Source of the DNA: Sycon ciliatum
Lineage: Eukaryota > Porifera > Calcarea > Leucosolenida > Sycettidae
DNA: 64,000 bases
Reading direction: 5' to 3'
NCBI RefSeq assembly: GCF_964019385.1
Contig: NC_088644.1
Span: 18,640,636 to 18,704,635, forward strand
The notes beneath the pieces are model-generated. The model had not been told where the DNA came from and did no database searches. It saw nothing but the letters and a program-made list of their open reading frames with translations. Made by a program: the position numbers and the translations under genes. Shown one piece after another: positions 21,209 through 31,320 of the stretch (the stretch's first letter is position 1; each line of letters opens with the position of its first letter).

Positions 21209-21689
21209 AAGAGAGAGAGACATAGGCAGCTGTCTTGGTCATTATCATCCGATGTATTCCGTGTGGCGTAGACCAGGTGTGCATTGAGAATCCTTTCACA
21301 AGGCATCGCAATAATTATAATTACGGAATTGGGCAGTAATGCGGTGCTAGTCTTGATATGTTTCACTCAGGTCATGTCTGATATCGTTGGCATAAGAGAA
21401 AATCAGTGGGTGTACATCCACTGCACTTGCAAACTTGCGTGTCTCTCTTGCGACGAATGCACATGGTACTTGATGTCTGTGTCAATTGGCTCATTCTGTG
21501 GGCGAGTGGTTACTGCCTGAGTTCAATGTCGGAAAAGGTAAGTAGCTCTAGGGTGCAGTATAGAGAAAATTATGCCAAATACGCGGTCATTAGGAGAGAC
21601 TATACCAGCAACTTCGACTCATATACTTCAATATCTAATTGGATCTGTATAGAAGACGCTGCTCAGTGGTATTGGAGTTGTGGTTGATC
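20546..21689. other. interior of the Mutator-like element, no gene seen
   Basis: Unique-looking sequence with another purine tract at 21126-21216 (mostly GA repeats). I see no coding frame with recognisable motifs. It ends where the right inverted arm starts near 21690. Confidence 0.5.
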
Positions 21690-22860
21690 AACAGCGTATC
21701 TTTTAGGTACATGTGGCATCCATTGGTCTTGTGTGAGTGACACTAGGCATGCAACCGGACAACGTTGGTGAAAGGTTTCATTACCAAAGAACTTGATTGG
21801 TTTGCCATTTAGCTTTCTGTGTGGCGTCACATCGTTTCCGTGGACTGGTTTAGATTCTTGCCCACGTTTCCAGGAGTCCAGCCAATTAATAGCAGCCGAA
21901 GCTATTTGAATAGCCAGACGTTATGTCTTCTTATCTGCTCTGCACTCCATCCGCTTGCATCAGTAAGCAATGCAAACACGTTGTCCCCTGCACAGGCATG
22001 TGACTTCTGCAGGGAATTCCGGGAGAGCGTAAAGTGGCAGGACGAATTACCGTGAAGTTGCCACATGATCTGAGTACAATCGTAGCACATCAAGTCTTGA
22101 CACTACTAGTACTTGTGACATGATCAATTCTGCTATGCTCTAATGCAGACTAGCAATAAGAGGCATTTGTCAGATACTAGTAACCATGAGGTACTGAGAT
22201 GATTCTCTTCGGCAAGCCACCCACTCTGCAAAAAAATGCGCCAAAATTAATAATCTGTCATCTGCCTGCTCCAACTTGACTGTCCTCCTGACAAGTGAAA
22301 ACCGCTGGCGTTGTCCGGCCATAAACACCATTATTGGCATCAATCCAACGCATTAATCCAACGCCTTCGTTGCTCCTCATCTCTGCAGCTCATACCAATA
22401 GGTCTGGCACGTCGAAAAACTAAAATACTCGGAGCTACAAGCTACATTTTCAGAGACAGGGTTGCAAATGGCAAGAAACCCAGCTTCCCTTCACCTTTGG
22501 CATCACGAGCAATGACCATTTATCAGCCAGCAATGTTTTACTAGAGCAAAGGCGCTGGCGGGAACAGAAACAGCAACGTTTCTTTCTCAGCAAAAACAAA
22601 TAAAAAGGAAAGGAACAAAAAAGGATCAACACCAGGGATTCGTCCATACCCGGTACCCAGGCCAGGTGTGTACTACTACTACCCCTGGAAAGGCTCTCCC
22701 ACAGATTGCAGTACAAAAGCCACGGCCAAGTGTCCCACTGAGGTGCGGTCGCTTGCCCGGACCGCTGGGACGCGGACACCTACGAAGAGCAGCCTGTGAC
22801 GTTTATTTTTTATGACAGAAAATCCGCAAAAAAAGTTGGGCTTGTCCCTTTAGGCTTTCG
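21690..22860 (-). repeat. right terminal inverted repeat of the Mutator-like element
   Basis: This is the reverse complement of the left arm. The outer end reads AAGTTGGGCTTGTCCCTTTA before the duplicated CCTCTCTATA. Terminal bases differ from the left arm for the first ~8 positions (GGGTAGGAC against CGAAAGCC), so the very ends are degenerate. Confidence 0.75.
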
Positions 22861-24960
22861 CCTCTCTATAACATGACCCAGCTGTAATGTCCGTGCTCGC
22901 ATTGATTTGATTTTTGGTTGGCTTTGAGGGCGCTGGCACCCACATTCAGTGACCCAGAAAATTTGGCACTGCTGTGAATAGTTTAGTCGGAAAGTGAAGA
23001 TTCACGGGTAAAAAGCCTCAATTTGTGAGATAGGCTATTTTTCAGCTTTCAGCAGCCCTGGGCGAATTCTGAGTGGCTGCTTTTCTTGGTGCACTTGTCT
23101 ATGTCCAGCTACACAAGGACATGATGACGGTCATTGTCATTTTCTGAGCTGCGAACGGGCAGAAAGGTGAGAGAATGTCGGATTTTGACCATTTGTGCTG
23201 ACCTTTGAATTTCATTGTACCTCTCTATAACATGACCCAGCTGTAATGTCAGTGGTCGCATCGAGTTGACTTTTGGTTTGCTTGGAGGGCGCTGGCACCC
23301 ACATGCAGTGACCCAGATAATTTGGCACTGCTGTGAATAGTTTAGTCGGAAAGTGAAAATTCACGGGTAAAAAGCCTCAATTTGTGAGATAGGCTATTTT
23401 TCAGCTTTCAGCAGCCCTGGGCGAATTCTTTAGAGACATGTGGCTGTTTTTCTTGGTGCACTTGTCTATGTCCAGCTACACAAGGACACGATGACGGTCA
23501 TTGTCATTTGCTGAGCTGCGAACGGGCAGAAAGGTGAGAAAATGCCGGATTTTGACCATTTGTGCTGACCTTTGAATTTCATTGTACCGCTCTATAACAT
23601 GACCCAGCTGCATTGTGAGCGGTCGCATTGATTTGATTTTTGGTTTGCTTGTAGGGCGCTGGCACCCACATTCAGTGACCCAGAAAAGTTGGCACTGCTG
23701 TGAATAGTTTAGTCCCAAAGTGAAGATTCACGGGTAAAAAGCCCCAATTTGTGAGATAGGTTATTTTTCAGCTTTCAGCAGCCCGGGGCGAGTTCTTCAG
23801 AGAAATTTGGCTCTTTTTCTTGGTGCACTTGTCTATGTCCAGCTACACAAGGAGATGAGGATGGTCATTGTCATTTTTTGAGCTGCGAACGGGCAGAAAG
23901 GTGAGAAAATGTCGGATTTTGACCATTTGTGCTGACCTTTGAATTTCAATGTACCTCTCTATAACACGACGCAGCTGCATTGACAGCAGTCGCATTGATT
24001 TGATTTTTGGTTTGCTTGTAGGGCGCTGGCACCCATATTAAGTTACCCAGAAAATTTGGCACTGCTGTGAATAGTTTAGTCGCAAAGTGAAGATTCACGG
24101 GTAAAAAGCCCCAAACTGTCAGATAGGTTATTTTTCAGCTTTCAGCAGCCCTGGGCGACTTCTTTAGAGAAATATGGCTCTCCTTCTTGGTGCCCTTGTC
24201 TATGTCCAGCTACACAAGGAGATGAGGATGGTCATTGTCATTTTCTGAGCTGCGAACGGGCAGAAAGGTGAGAAAATGTCGGATTTTCACCATTTGTGCT
24301 CACCTTTCAATTTCAATGCACCTCTCTATAACATGACCCAGCTGTAATGTCAGTAGTCGCATTACTTTAATTTTTGGTTTGCTATCCCGCGAATTATTAT
24401 TATTACTATTTATTATTTGTAGGGCACTAGTGCTCGCATAGATTGGGTTTTTGGTTTGCTTGTAGGCCGCTGGCACCCACATCGAGTTACCCTGAAAATT
24501 TGACACTGCTGTGAATAGTGTAGTCGCAAAGTGAAGAATCACGGGAAAAAGAGGTCGGTGTGAGTTTCTGAGCTTCGAACGGGCAAAAAGGTGAGGAAAT
24601 GTCAAACTTTCGACCTGTTGTGCCCATCTTTCACGCTTCAATGTACCTCTCTATACCATGACCCAGCTCTATTAAATGTCAATTGTCACATTGATTTGAG
24701 TTTTGGTTTGCTTGTAGGCCGCTGGCACCCACATCCAGCGACTCAGAAAATGTTGCACTTTTGTGAATAGTTTAGTCGCAAAGTGAACAATCACGGGACA
24801 AAGCTCCGAACTTGGAAATAGGTTATTTTTCAGCTTTCAGCAGCCCTGGGCGAATTCTTTAGAGAAATGTGCCTCTTTTTCTTGCTGCACTTCCAGCTAT
24901 ACCCAGCTGTAATGTCAGTGGTCGCGTAGGTTTCATTTTTGGTTTGCTTGTAAGTTGCTT
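22861..24960. repeat. satellite family A, fourth block, grading into A/B hybrids
   Basis: About five monomers. The first begins with the duplicated CCTCTCTATA. From about 24380 the units become irregular: an AT-rich insert (ATTATTATTATTACTATTTA) sits at 24394-24420, and later units use GTAGGCCGCTGGCACC and CCGAACTTGGAAATAGG, features intermediate between families A and B. At 24971 the text changes to the B form, GACAATGTGTGTCATTTCTG. Confidence 0.85.
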
Positions 24961-25010
24961 GATCATTTTTGACAATGTGTGTCATTTCTGTTGCGCATTT
25001 CCCTTTTGTG
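24961..25010. repeat. satellite family B, stub before inserted retrotransposon
   Basis: GACAATGTGTGTCATTTCTGTTGCGCATTTCCCTTTTGTG is the B-family text. It is cut at about 25010 by the pol fragment and resumes near 26887 with CCTTTGTGTGCCGATTTCAG, so the array is in phase across the insertion. Confidence 0.75.
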
Positions 25011-26886
25011 GTGTCAGATAGAGTTTATTCACAACTAGCAAGGAGGACAACAAACGAAGAACAACATTCCAAGCAGTGTGCGAACACAAAAGGGAAGTGT
25101 GTACGAACACCAAGGAAAGTGTGTACGAGCGCATATGGAAGCAGGAGCTCTAGGCGGGTGCATACGGGGTGCGGGAGTTGCACCATATACGGAAGTATGC
25201 CATATACATCATGCCCCTCCTAAGATAAAAACGTACAAGTGTTTATCTAATCAACAAAAATAATGTGAAAATTGCATGTGCGTAGCAAATGACATGTCGC
25301 GGAGCAGCAGCAACTTCCAACAGACTTGTAAAAGGGATAATTGCAAAAATTATATACATGAAGGTTTTCAACTGCGAAACAATGGGAATGACAATTGAAT
25401 AGGTACAATGGACATCAACAACTGAACAGAGCGAGTGTTAATTGTACGATTGTCCACGCGTTGAAATAATGTTAAAGGGGACATTCTGTCGCCGGGGACG
25501 TTGGCTTGTTCGAGGTGGTACCTGAACAGTTGACTGTGGCGACGACTGAGTCACAGGGACTGCTTGTGGTGCAGCGTCGGGTACGGGAGACGATGCAGGC
25601 ATGGCTGTTGAAGCTGGAGTAGGAGGACGGTACGGGCGGAGGTAGCGACGGTTGCGCCAATATACGCGTCCACTCGGTAGCTTGACGTAGTAGTCGCGGT
25701 GGTCACCGATAGCCACGACAACGCCGCGGGAAGACCACCGTTTTGTCTTCGGGTGCTGAATGTCAACGTGCGTCCCGATAGACAAGTGGGGGAGCTCTCG
25801 GTGAGGCTGACTGGGAGGCTGGTCTACGCGATCAACATCATCCATGTCAGATGCGGTGTCTTGCCAGTGGGAGTCGAACTGGCTCCATTGGGCGAGAACG
25901 AAGGAGACGAGTGGGCGACCATACAGTAACTGGGCAGGACTCTTTCCCGAAGTGCCAGGAGTATTGCGCCACTCGAGAAGGCCACGCTGGAAAGCATCGG
26001 TGTCTAGATTACCATCATTGGTAGTCTTTTCCACCAGGTACTTCATTGCCTTCACGGCTGCCTCCGCATGTCCGTTCGACTGTGGGTAGTGAGGGGACGA
26101 CTTGATATGACGGATTCCCCAGCGCTCGCAAAATTCAGCAAATCTGTGAGACGCAAACTGAGGACCGCCGTCCGTTGAAATGACCTGTGGTACGCCTACA
26201 TCTGGGAACCACCTGCGGAAATGACGAATGACGTCAGCTGACGTGGCTGAGTGACCAAGCTTGGCGATGCATGGCCATCCGGTTAAGCGGTCGACGAATA
26301 CCAAATACTCGCAACCTTGGCAACTGAAAAGGTCAGCACTAACACTTTCGAATGGCAAAGTGGGCTTGCGGTCAGAAATGGGCGGTTCGGCAGACTGAGA
26401 CGGCTGAAATTCACGGCATGCATCACAGCTGCGGACTAGCGTGTCTAACTCACTGTTCATTCCGGGCCAATACACTGTCTGACGGGCACGTCGTTTGGTA
26501 CGGGTCAGACCTTGGTGGGCTGCGTGAAGGTCGATCAGCGTTGACGCACGCAGAGAGGCTGGGACGACTATGCGTAGACCTTTCAAGACTATGCCATTGT
26601 CGGTGGACAAATGTTCACGCACGTTCCAATACGCACGAAGAGGCTCGGGCAGCTGCTTTTGTGCTGAGGGAAATCCGTTCTGGATATACCCAAGTAGCAT
26701 CTGGTAGTCAGGATCAGATGCTGCTGCGGCACGGAGCTTAGCGAACTGGAGACTCTGGGGACCATCTTGGAGTAAACAGATACGGATACTGCGGCAGGAC
26801 AGTGCTGGATCTTCTCCAAGTTCATCATCACTAGTCGGGATTGATACAGGATGCCGTGAGAGGGCGTCTGCGAATACGTGCTACAT
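25011..26886 (-). mobile_element. 5'-truncated Ty3/gypsy retrotransposon fragment in satellite B
   Basis: A minus-strand pol fragment starts at the end of RNase H and runs through integrase to a 3' region of about 430 bases. On the minus strand an AATAAA lies at 25024-25029, about a dozen bases before the junction, so the 3' end looks like a transcript end or the end of an LTR. No second LTR is seen. The 5' junction lies in a stretch (CACCTTTGTG) similar in both element and satellite. It belongs to a different lineage from the element at 4361-9641. Confidence 0.7.
25438..26880 (-). CDS. Pol fragment: end of RNase H, integrase, C-terminal domain
   Basis: The frame opens at 26880 without a start codon, in VFADALSRHPV, the last block of RNase H. 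The integrase zinc domain is HHCC (H and H in DLHAAHQGLTRTKR, C and C in SCDACREF). The catalytic core has Asp in SADLF, Asp in STDGGPQF and Glu in HAEAAVKAMK, with exactly 35 residues between the second Asp and Glu. The C-terminal domain ends RVYWRNRRYLRPY, followed by a proline/serine-rich tail. The integrase is uninterrupted, but RT, protease and gag are missing. The sequence beyond 26880 suggests a short extra segment of about 7 bases in the RNase H end. Confidence 0.85.
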   Translation of the reverse strand, partial: HVFADALSRHPVSIPTSDDELGEDPALSCRSIRICLLQDGPQSLQFAKLRAAAASDPDYQMLLGYIQNGFPSAQKQLPEPLRAYWNVREHLSTDNGIVLKGLRIVVPASLRASTLIDLHAAHQGLTRTKRRARQTVYWPGMNSELDTLVRSCDACREFQPSQSAEPPISDRKPTLPFESVSADLFSCQGCEYLVFVDRLTGWPCIAKLGHSATSADVIRHFRRWFPDVGVPQVISTDGGPQFASHRFAEFCERWGIRHIKSSPHYPQSNGHAEAAVKAMKYLVEKTTNDGNLDTDAFQRGLLEWRNTPGTSGKSPAQLLYGRPLVSFVLAQWSQFDSHWQDTASDMDDVDRVDQPPSQPHRELPHLSIGTHVDIQHPKTKRWSSRGVVVAIGDHRDYYVKLPSGRVYWRNRRYLRPYRPPTPASTAMPASSPVPDAAPQAVPVTQSSPQSTVQVPPRTSQRPRRQNVPFNIISTRGQSYN

Positions 26887-28629
26887 CATCACCTTTGTGT
26901 GCCGATTTCAGGAATTCACGGCGGCCAATGTCCATTTTGCAGCCGTGAATAGTCGGAAAGGTGAGAAATGGTGAATTTTTTGGAAAGATGAAGGATTAGG
27001 CCATGCAATATATACAAAAAGATATGAAAAATGTAAAACACACAGCCAGTGGGGCTCTATTTTATTTTTATGCCCAGAAATTGCTATTCACCACATAGGC
27101 AGTGCCCCTGGAAATTTGACCCTGCTGTAGCTGGCTTGAGTTCCAAGTCCGGATGTACACGCAAAATGCCCCAATCTTGGAGACAGGTTATTTTCAGGGT
27201 TCAGCAGCCCTGGGCAAGTCGTTTATGACAATGTGTGTAATTTCTGTTGTGCACTGCACTCTGTGTGCCTATTGCGGGAATTCACGGCGGTCACTGCCCA
27301 TGATGCAGCTGCGAACGGGCAGGTGAGAAATGGTGAATTTTGACCATTTGTGCGCACCTGTTCATTTCAATGTACCTGTGGGTTAATGGGCCCAGCTACA
27401 ATGTGGATCACGAAATTGCTTAGATTTTTGGTTTGCTAGTAGGCGGCTTACACTAGTAGGCAGTGCCCCAGGAAATTGGACCCTGCTGTAACTGGCTTAA
27501 GTTCCAAGTCCGGATGTACGGGGAAAAGCCCCAAACTTGGAAATCGATTATTCTCAGATTTCAGCAGCCCCGGGCAGGTCATTTCTGACAATGTGTGTCA
27601 TTTCTGTTGTGCACTACACTTTGTGTGTCTATTGCGGGAATTCATGGTGGTCACTGTCCTTGTTGCAGCTGTGCATAGTCGGAAATGTGAGAAATGGTGA
27701 ATTTTTGACCATTTGTGCATACCTGTTCATTTCAATGTACCTGTGGGTAAATGGGCCCAGCTGCAATGTGGGTGCTGGAATTGCTTAGATTTTTTGGTTT
27801 GCTAGTAGGCCGTTTGCACTCGTAGTAAGTGACCCAGGAAATTTGACCCTGCCGTAACTGGCTTGTGTCCCAGCTCCGAATATACGGGGCAAAAAGCACC
27901 AAACTTGGAGATACGGTATTTTCAGGGTTCAGCAGCCCTGGGCAGGTCGTTTAGGACAATGTGTGTCCTTTCTGATGGCCACTACCCTCTGTGTGCCGAT
28001 TTCAGGAATTCACTGCGGTCACTGTCCATGTTGCAGCTGTGAATAGTCGGAAAGGTGAGAAATGGTGAATTTTTGACCTTTTGTGGGCACCTGTTCATTT
28101 CAATGTACCTGTGGGTAAATGGGCCCAGCTGCAATGTGGATGCAGGAATTGCTTCGATTTTTGGTTTGCTAGTAGGCCGCTTGCGCTCGTAAGCAGTGCT
28201 CCAGAAAATTTGACCCTGCTGTAACTGGCTTGAGTTCCAAGTCCGGATGGAAAGGGCAAAAGCCCCAAACTTGGAGAGAGGGTATTTTCAGGGTTCAACA
28301 GCCCTGGGCAGGTCGTTTATGACAATGTGTGTCATTTCTGTTGTCCACTACCCTCTGTGTGCCTATTGCAGAAATTCACGGCGTAAATGGGGCCCGCTGC
28401 AATGTTGGTGCTGGTATTGCTTAGATTTTTGGTTTACTAGTAGGCCGCTTGCACTCGTAGGCAGTGCCTTAGGAAATTTGAAAAAAGCCCCAAACTTCTG
28501 TAACTGGCTGGAGTTCCGAGTCCGGATGCACACGCAGCCCTGGGCAGGTCGTTTATGAAAATGTGTGTCATTTCTGTTGTGTGCTATCGCAGGAATTCAC
28601 TGTGGTCACCGTCCATGTTGCAGTGGTGA
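26887..28629. repeat. satellite family B (~360-bp monomer)
   Basis: About five tandem monomers. Landmarks include GGAATTCACGGTGGTCACTG, GTCGGAAAGGTGAGAAATGG, CCTGTGGGTAAATGGGCCC, TTTGGTTTGCTAGTAGGCCG and TTCAGCAGCCCTGGGCAGG, spaced near 358-360 bases. Several are recognisable relatives of family A landmarks, for example AAAGGTGAGAAA, GACCATTTGTGC and TTCAGCAGCCCTGGGC. The last unit is shortened before the MITE at 28632. No gene is present. Confidence 0.9.
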
Positions 28630-28631
28630 TA

Positions 28632-28848
28632 ACTGTAAAAGCCATATATATAAAACGAAGTGCTAACTCTAACGAGTTAACGAGGAGAAATCTGTCGTTA
28701 AAATAGAAATCCTTATACTGAAATCGATACATATAATGTCCTATTCAGCATTGAGAATGAGTGAGAATCGTTACCTTTGGTACACGTAAACTAGTCAATT
28801 TTGGGAAATCGTTATATATGCGCCTCGTTAGAATAATGGCTTTTACAG
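28632..28848. mobile_element. MITE family M1, copy 1 (TA target site)
   Basis: Inverted ends CTGTAAAAGCCAT and ATGGCTTTTACAG lie between TA dinucleotides (28630-28631 and 28849-28850), with one extra A on the left. It sits in a satellite B monomer at GTGAATAGTCGG. It is AT-rich, contains TTAACGAGG-type repeats and has no coding. A second copy lies in reverse orientation at 37051-37246. The TA duplication suggests mobilisation by a Tc1/mariner-type transposase. Confidence 0.8.
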
Positions 28849-28850
28849 TA

Positions 28851-29628
28851 GTCGGAAAGGTGATTGGTGAATTTTTGACCATTTGTGCGCACATGTTTTT
28901 TTAATGTCCTTTGTGTAAATGGACGCAGCTGCAGTGTGGGCGCTGGAATTGTGTTGATTTTTGGTTTGCTAGCTGATTTTGTGAGGTCTGCATTTGCCAC
29001 TAAGGTGGCCTGCGAAAGCGAAGGCTTGTGTGTTTCTGACCATTCAAGTGATGCTAAACTCGAATCTCGGGAATATTATTGTTAATAGTAGGCCGCTTGT
29101 ACTCGTAGGCAGTTCGCCAGAAAATTAGACCTTGTTGACCCTGTGACCCCGTTCCAACTCCGCGTGCACGGGCGAAATGCCCGAAACTTGGAGATGGATA
29201 ATCTTGAGCTTTCTGCGGCGCATAATGCGTTTGATTTCTGTGGTGCACTACCCTTTGTGCGCCTATTGCAGGAATTCACGGTGGTCATTGTCAGTGTTGC
29301 AGCTGTGAATAGCCTGAAACATGAGAAATGGTGAACTTTTGGACCATTTGTGCGCACCAGTTGGCCAAGCTGCAATGTGGGTGCTGGAATTGCTTTGACA
29401 TTATTTTGGTTTGCTAGTACGCCGCTTGTACTCGTTGGCAGTGCCCTAGGAGATTTGACCCAGCTGTTACTGGCTTGAGTTCCAAGTCCGGAAACACGGG
29501 CAAAAAGCCCCAAACTTGAAGATGGTTATTTTCAGCTTTCAGCAGCCCAGGCAAGTCGTTTATGGCAATGTGTGTCATTCCTGTTGTTCACTTCTCTTTA
29601 GTTGGAAGGTTGAGAAATTGTGAATGTA
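28851..29628. repeat. satellite family B, continued
   Basis: About two monomers, more diverged than the preceding ones. A non-satellite stretch of ~110 bases (about 28975-29085, beginning GATTTTGTGAGGTCTGC) interrupts at the GCTAGTAGG landmark. The block ends at the second MITE. Confidence 0.8.
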
Positions 29629-29827
29629 CTGTCGTGGACGTGGAAATCCGGTCGCACGTCTAGCGGCCCCAGGGCGCTAGCCATGCAGCCGAGGATAAGC
29701 GGAATGCTGAATGTATATGCACTGCAGCGCGCTGGTCGCATCGGATCAACATGACTGCACGCAGCGTTCTGTACGCGCTGAGGGCGGCGGTCCCGGTCAA
29801 TCGACTGGATTTCTATGTCCGCTACAG
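29629..29827. mobile_element. MITE family M2, copy 1 (TA target site)
   Basis: Inverted ends CTGTCGTGGACGTGGAAATC and GATTTCTATGTCCGCTACAG lie between TA pairs at 29627-29628 and 29828-29829. The interior is GC-rich (CACGTCTAGCGGCCCCAG, GCGCGCTGGTCGCATCGG). Two further copies lie at 30969 and 50225 in the same orientation. No coding. Confidence 0.8.
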
Positions 29828-29905
29828 TACCTGTGTGTAAATGGGCCCAGTTGCAATGTGGGTGCTGGAATTGCTTTGATTTTTTGATTTGCTGGTAGGG
29901 CCGGA
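29828..29905. repeat. satellite family B, last stub
   Basis: TACCTGTGTGTAAATGGGCCCAG and the TTTTGATTTGCTGGTAGG landmark continue the monomer after MITE M2. The satellite ends near 29905 and does not resume until 62664. Confidence 0.8.
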
Positions 29906-30546
29906 AAGAAAGAATTTGGTACAGCACTCACACTTTTCCCTTAACATACCAACACTCAAATACCCACCCACACACATGTACCTCACCTGCATTTCCCCAA
30001 TCTACACTTACTTCAACACTACTCGCTGCTCACGTAATAGCGCATCCAATAGTGCTAGCTTTAGATTATCAGTGTTGGTTGTATCAGTTTTACTTCGAAG
30101 TAGATCTAAACTTTATGGTACCATAATCAATATCTTTCCTTCGTCGTCCAACTCTCGGTGTGATGAAGATTTCGTTCAAATCATATTGTCCTGTTGTTCT
30201 CAAGTATGAGTGCGAACACTTTACTTTCATCGATATGAAGATTCTTGCCTGCCGACTTTTTGATCATTTTTTAGCTCATCCTACCTCTGAACTTCCCACC
30301 TGAAATGTTTGGTCAACCGCCCTCAGCTACCATTATTTTATTTTATTCCAAGCAATACATGGCTGGGGTAGCCAATGACCACTTTGCGTGGCGATTGCAG
30401 GGTTTTTATAGCCAACCACGGCTATCATGCACAGAGTGCAAAATAATTGTGTACGGGTTCATCACATGATGTGAAGTTCTGCCGTCGCGGACCCCATACT
30501 CCATAGACTAGAGTTGCACACTCTTGGGGGTTATGTACTCTTGATG
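29906..30546. other. no gene seen; remnant of a transposon end at 30512-30543
   Basis: Unique sequence. The 32 bases at 30512-30543 (AGTTGCACACTCTTGGGGGT then TATGTACTCTTG) match, with small differences, the inverted end of the element at 52675-53090. A solitary transposon end therefore survives here. A plus-strand frame at 29889-30209 has no recognisable content. Confidence 0.45.
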
Positions 30547-30966
30547 TTAGGCATCTGAATGTGTGGTGGGCATCTGAACGTGTGGTGGGTATCTGAACGT
30601 GTGGTGGGTATCTGAATATATGGTGGGCAACTGAATGTGTGGTGGGCATCTGATTGTGCGGTGGCATCTGAATGTGTGGTGGGCATCTGAATGTGTGGTG
30701 GGTATCCGAATGTGTTGTGGGTATCTGAATGTATGGTGGGCAGTGGGCATCTGAACGTGTGGTGGGCATCTGAATATGTGGTGAGCATCTGAATGTGTGG
30801 GGTGTATCCGAATGTGTTGTGGGTATCTGAATGTATGGTGGGCATCTGAATGTGTGGTGGGCATCTGAATATGTGGTGGGCATCTGAATGTGTTGTGGAT
30901 ATCTGAACGTGTGGTGGGCATCTGAATGTGTGGTGGGCATCTGAATGTATGGTGGGTATCTGAATG
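30547..30966. repeat. 19-bp minisatellite, block 1
   Basis: About 22 copies of a unit close to GCATCTGAATGTGTGGTGG, 19 bases, with T/C and A/G variants. Because 19 is not a multiple of three and the unit lacks minus-strand stops, all three minus-strand frames stay open and give repeating HIQMPTTHSDAHHTF peptides; these are not genes. The block ends at the TA where MITE M2 copy 2 begins. Confidence 0.9.
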
Positions 30967-30968
30967 TA

Positions 30969-31176
30969 CTGTCGTGGACATGGAAATCCGGTCACACGTC
31001 TAGCGGCCCCAGCGCGCTGGTCATGCAGCGTGGATAAGCGATACACATGCATTGTACTACTAGTAAGTAGTATGCGGTCTAGTGCGCTGGTCGCATCGGA
31101 TCAACAAGACTTGCACTGCAAGCAGCGCTCTGTATGTGCTGAGGGTGCCGGCACTGGATTTCCATGTCCGCTACAG
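30969..31176. mobile_element. MITE family M2, copy 2
   Basis: Ends CTGTCGTGGACATGGAAATC and GATTTCCATGTCCGCTACAG lie between TA pairs at 30967-30968 and 31177-31178. It is inserted in or at the edge of the 19-bp minisatellite (left flank ATCTGAATG). The interior matches copy 1 closely, including TCTAGCGGCCCCAG and GTGCTGAGGGTGCCGG. Confidence 0.8.
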
Positions 31177-31202
31177 TACATGTACATGACTGTGCACATG
31201 TA

Positions 31203-31320
31203 TGGTGGGCATCAGAATGATTGTATGGGTGGGCATCTGAATGTATGGTGGGCATCTGAATGTATGGTGGGCATCTGAATGTATGGTGGGCATCTGAATG
31301 TATGGTGGGCATCTGAATAT
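31203..31320. repeat. 19-bp minisatellite, block 2
   Basis: About six units of GCATCTGAATGTATGGTGG, more uniform than block 1. It ends at GAATAT, where a possible solo LTR begins. Confidence 0.85.

Larger units (their letters stand above)
16672..22860. mobile_element. Mutator-like element with ~1.1-kb inverted repeats (non-autonomous)
   Basis: A 6189-base insertion lies exactly between two copies of a 10-base satellite sequence, CCTCTCTATA (16662-16671 and 22861-22870). Removing it with one copy restores the satellite. Both ends carry the same inverted sequence, starting near TAAAGGGACAAGCCCAACTT and continuing inward for about 1.1 kb with small indels. Long inverted repeats plus a 9-11-base target duplication are typical of Mutator-like elements. 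No Mutator transposase is seen. The interior holds a decayed non-LTR retrotransposon fragment and over 2 kb of tandem and simple repeats. It resembles a deletion derivative or a carrier element. Confidence 0.75.

Noticed and set aside
25012..25030. TGTCAGATAG read as a TG...CA LTR boundary for the pol fragment
   Set aside because: No second LTR copy in the window, so the boundary cannot be confirmed.
30547..30966. Regularly spaced short repeats that could suggest a CRISPR array
   Set aside because: Units are contiguous without unique spacers, and the context is eukaryotic.
30425..31052. Minus-strand frames with repeating HIQMPTTHSDAHHTF peptides, here and at 34764-35389
   Set aside because: The 19-bp unit has no minus-strand stops, so all three frames stay open. 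Not a repeat protein gene.
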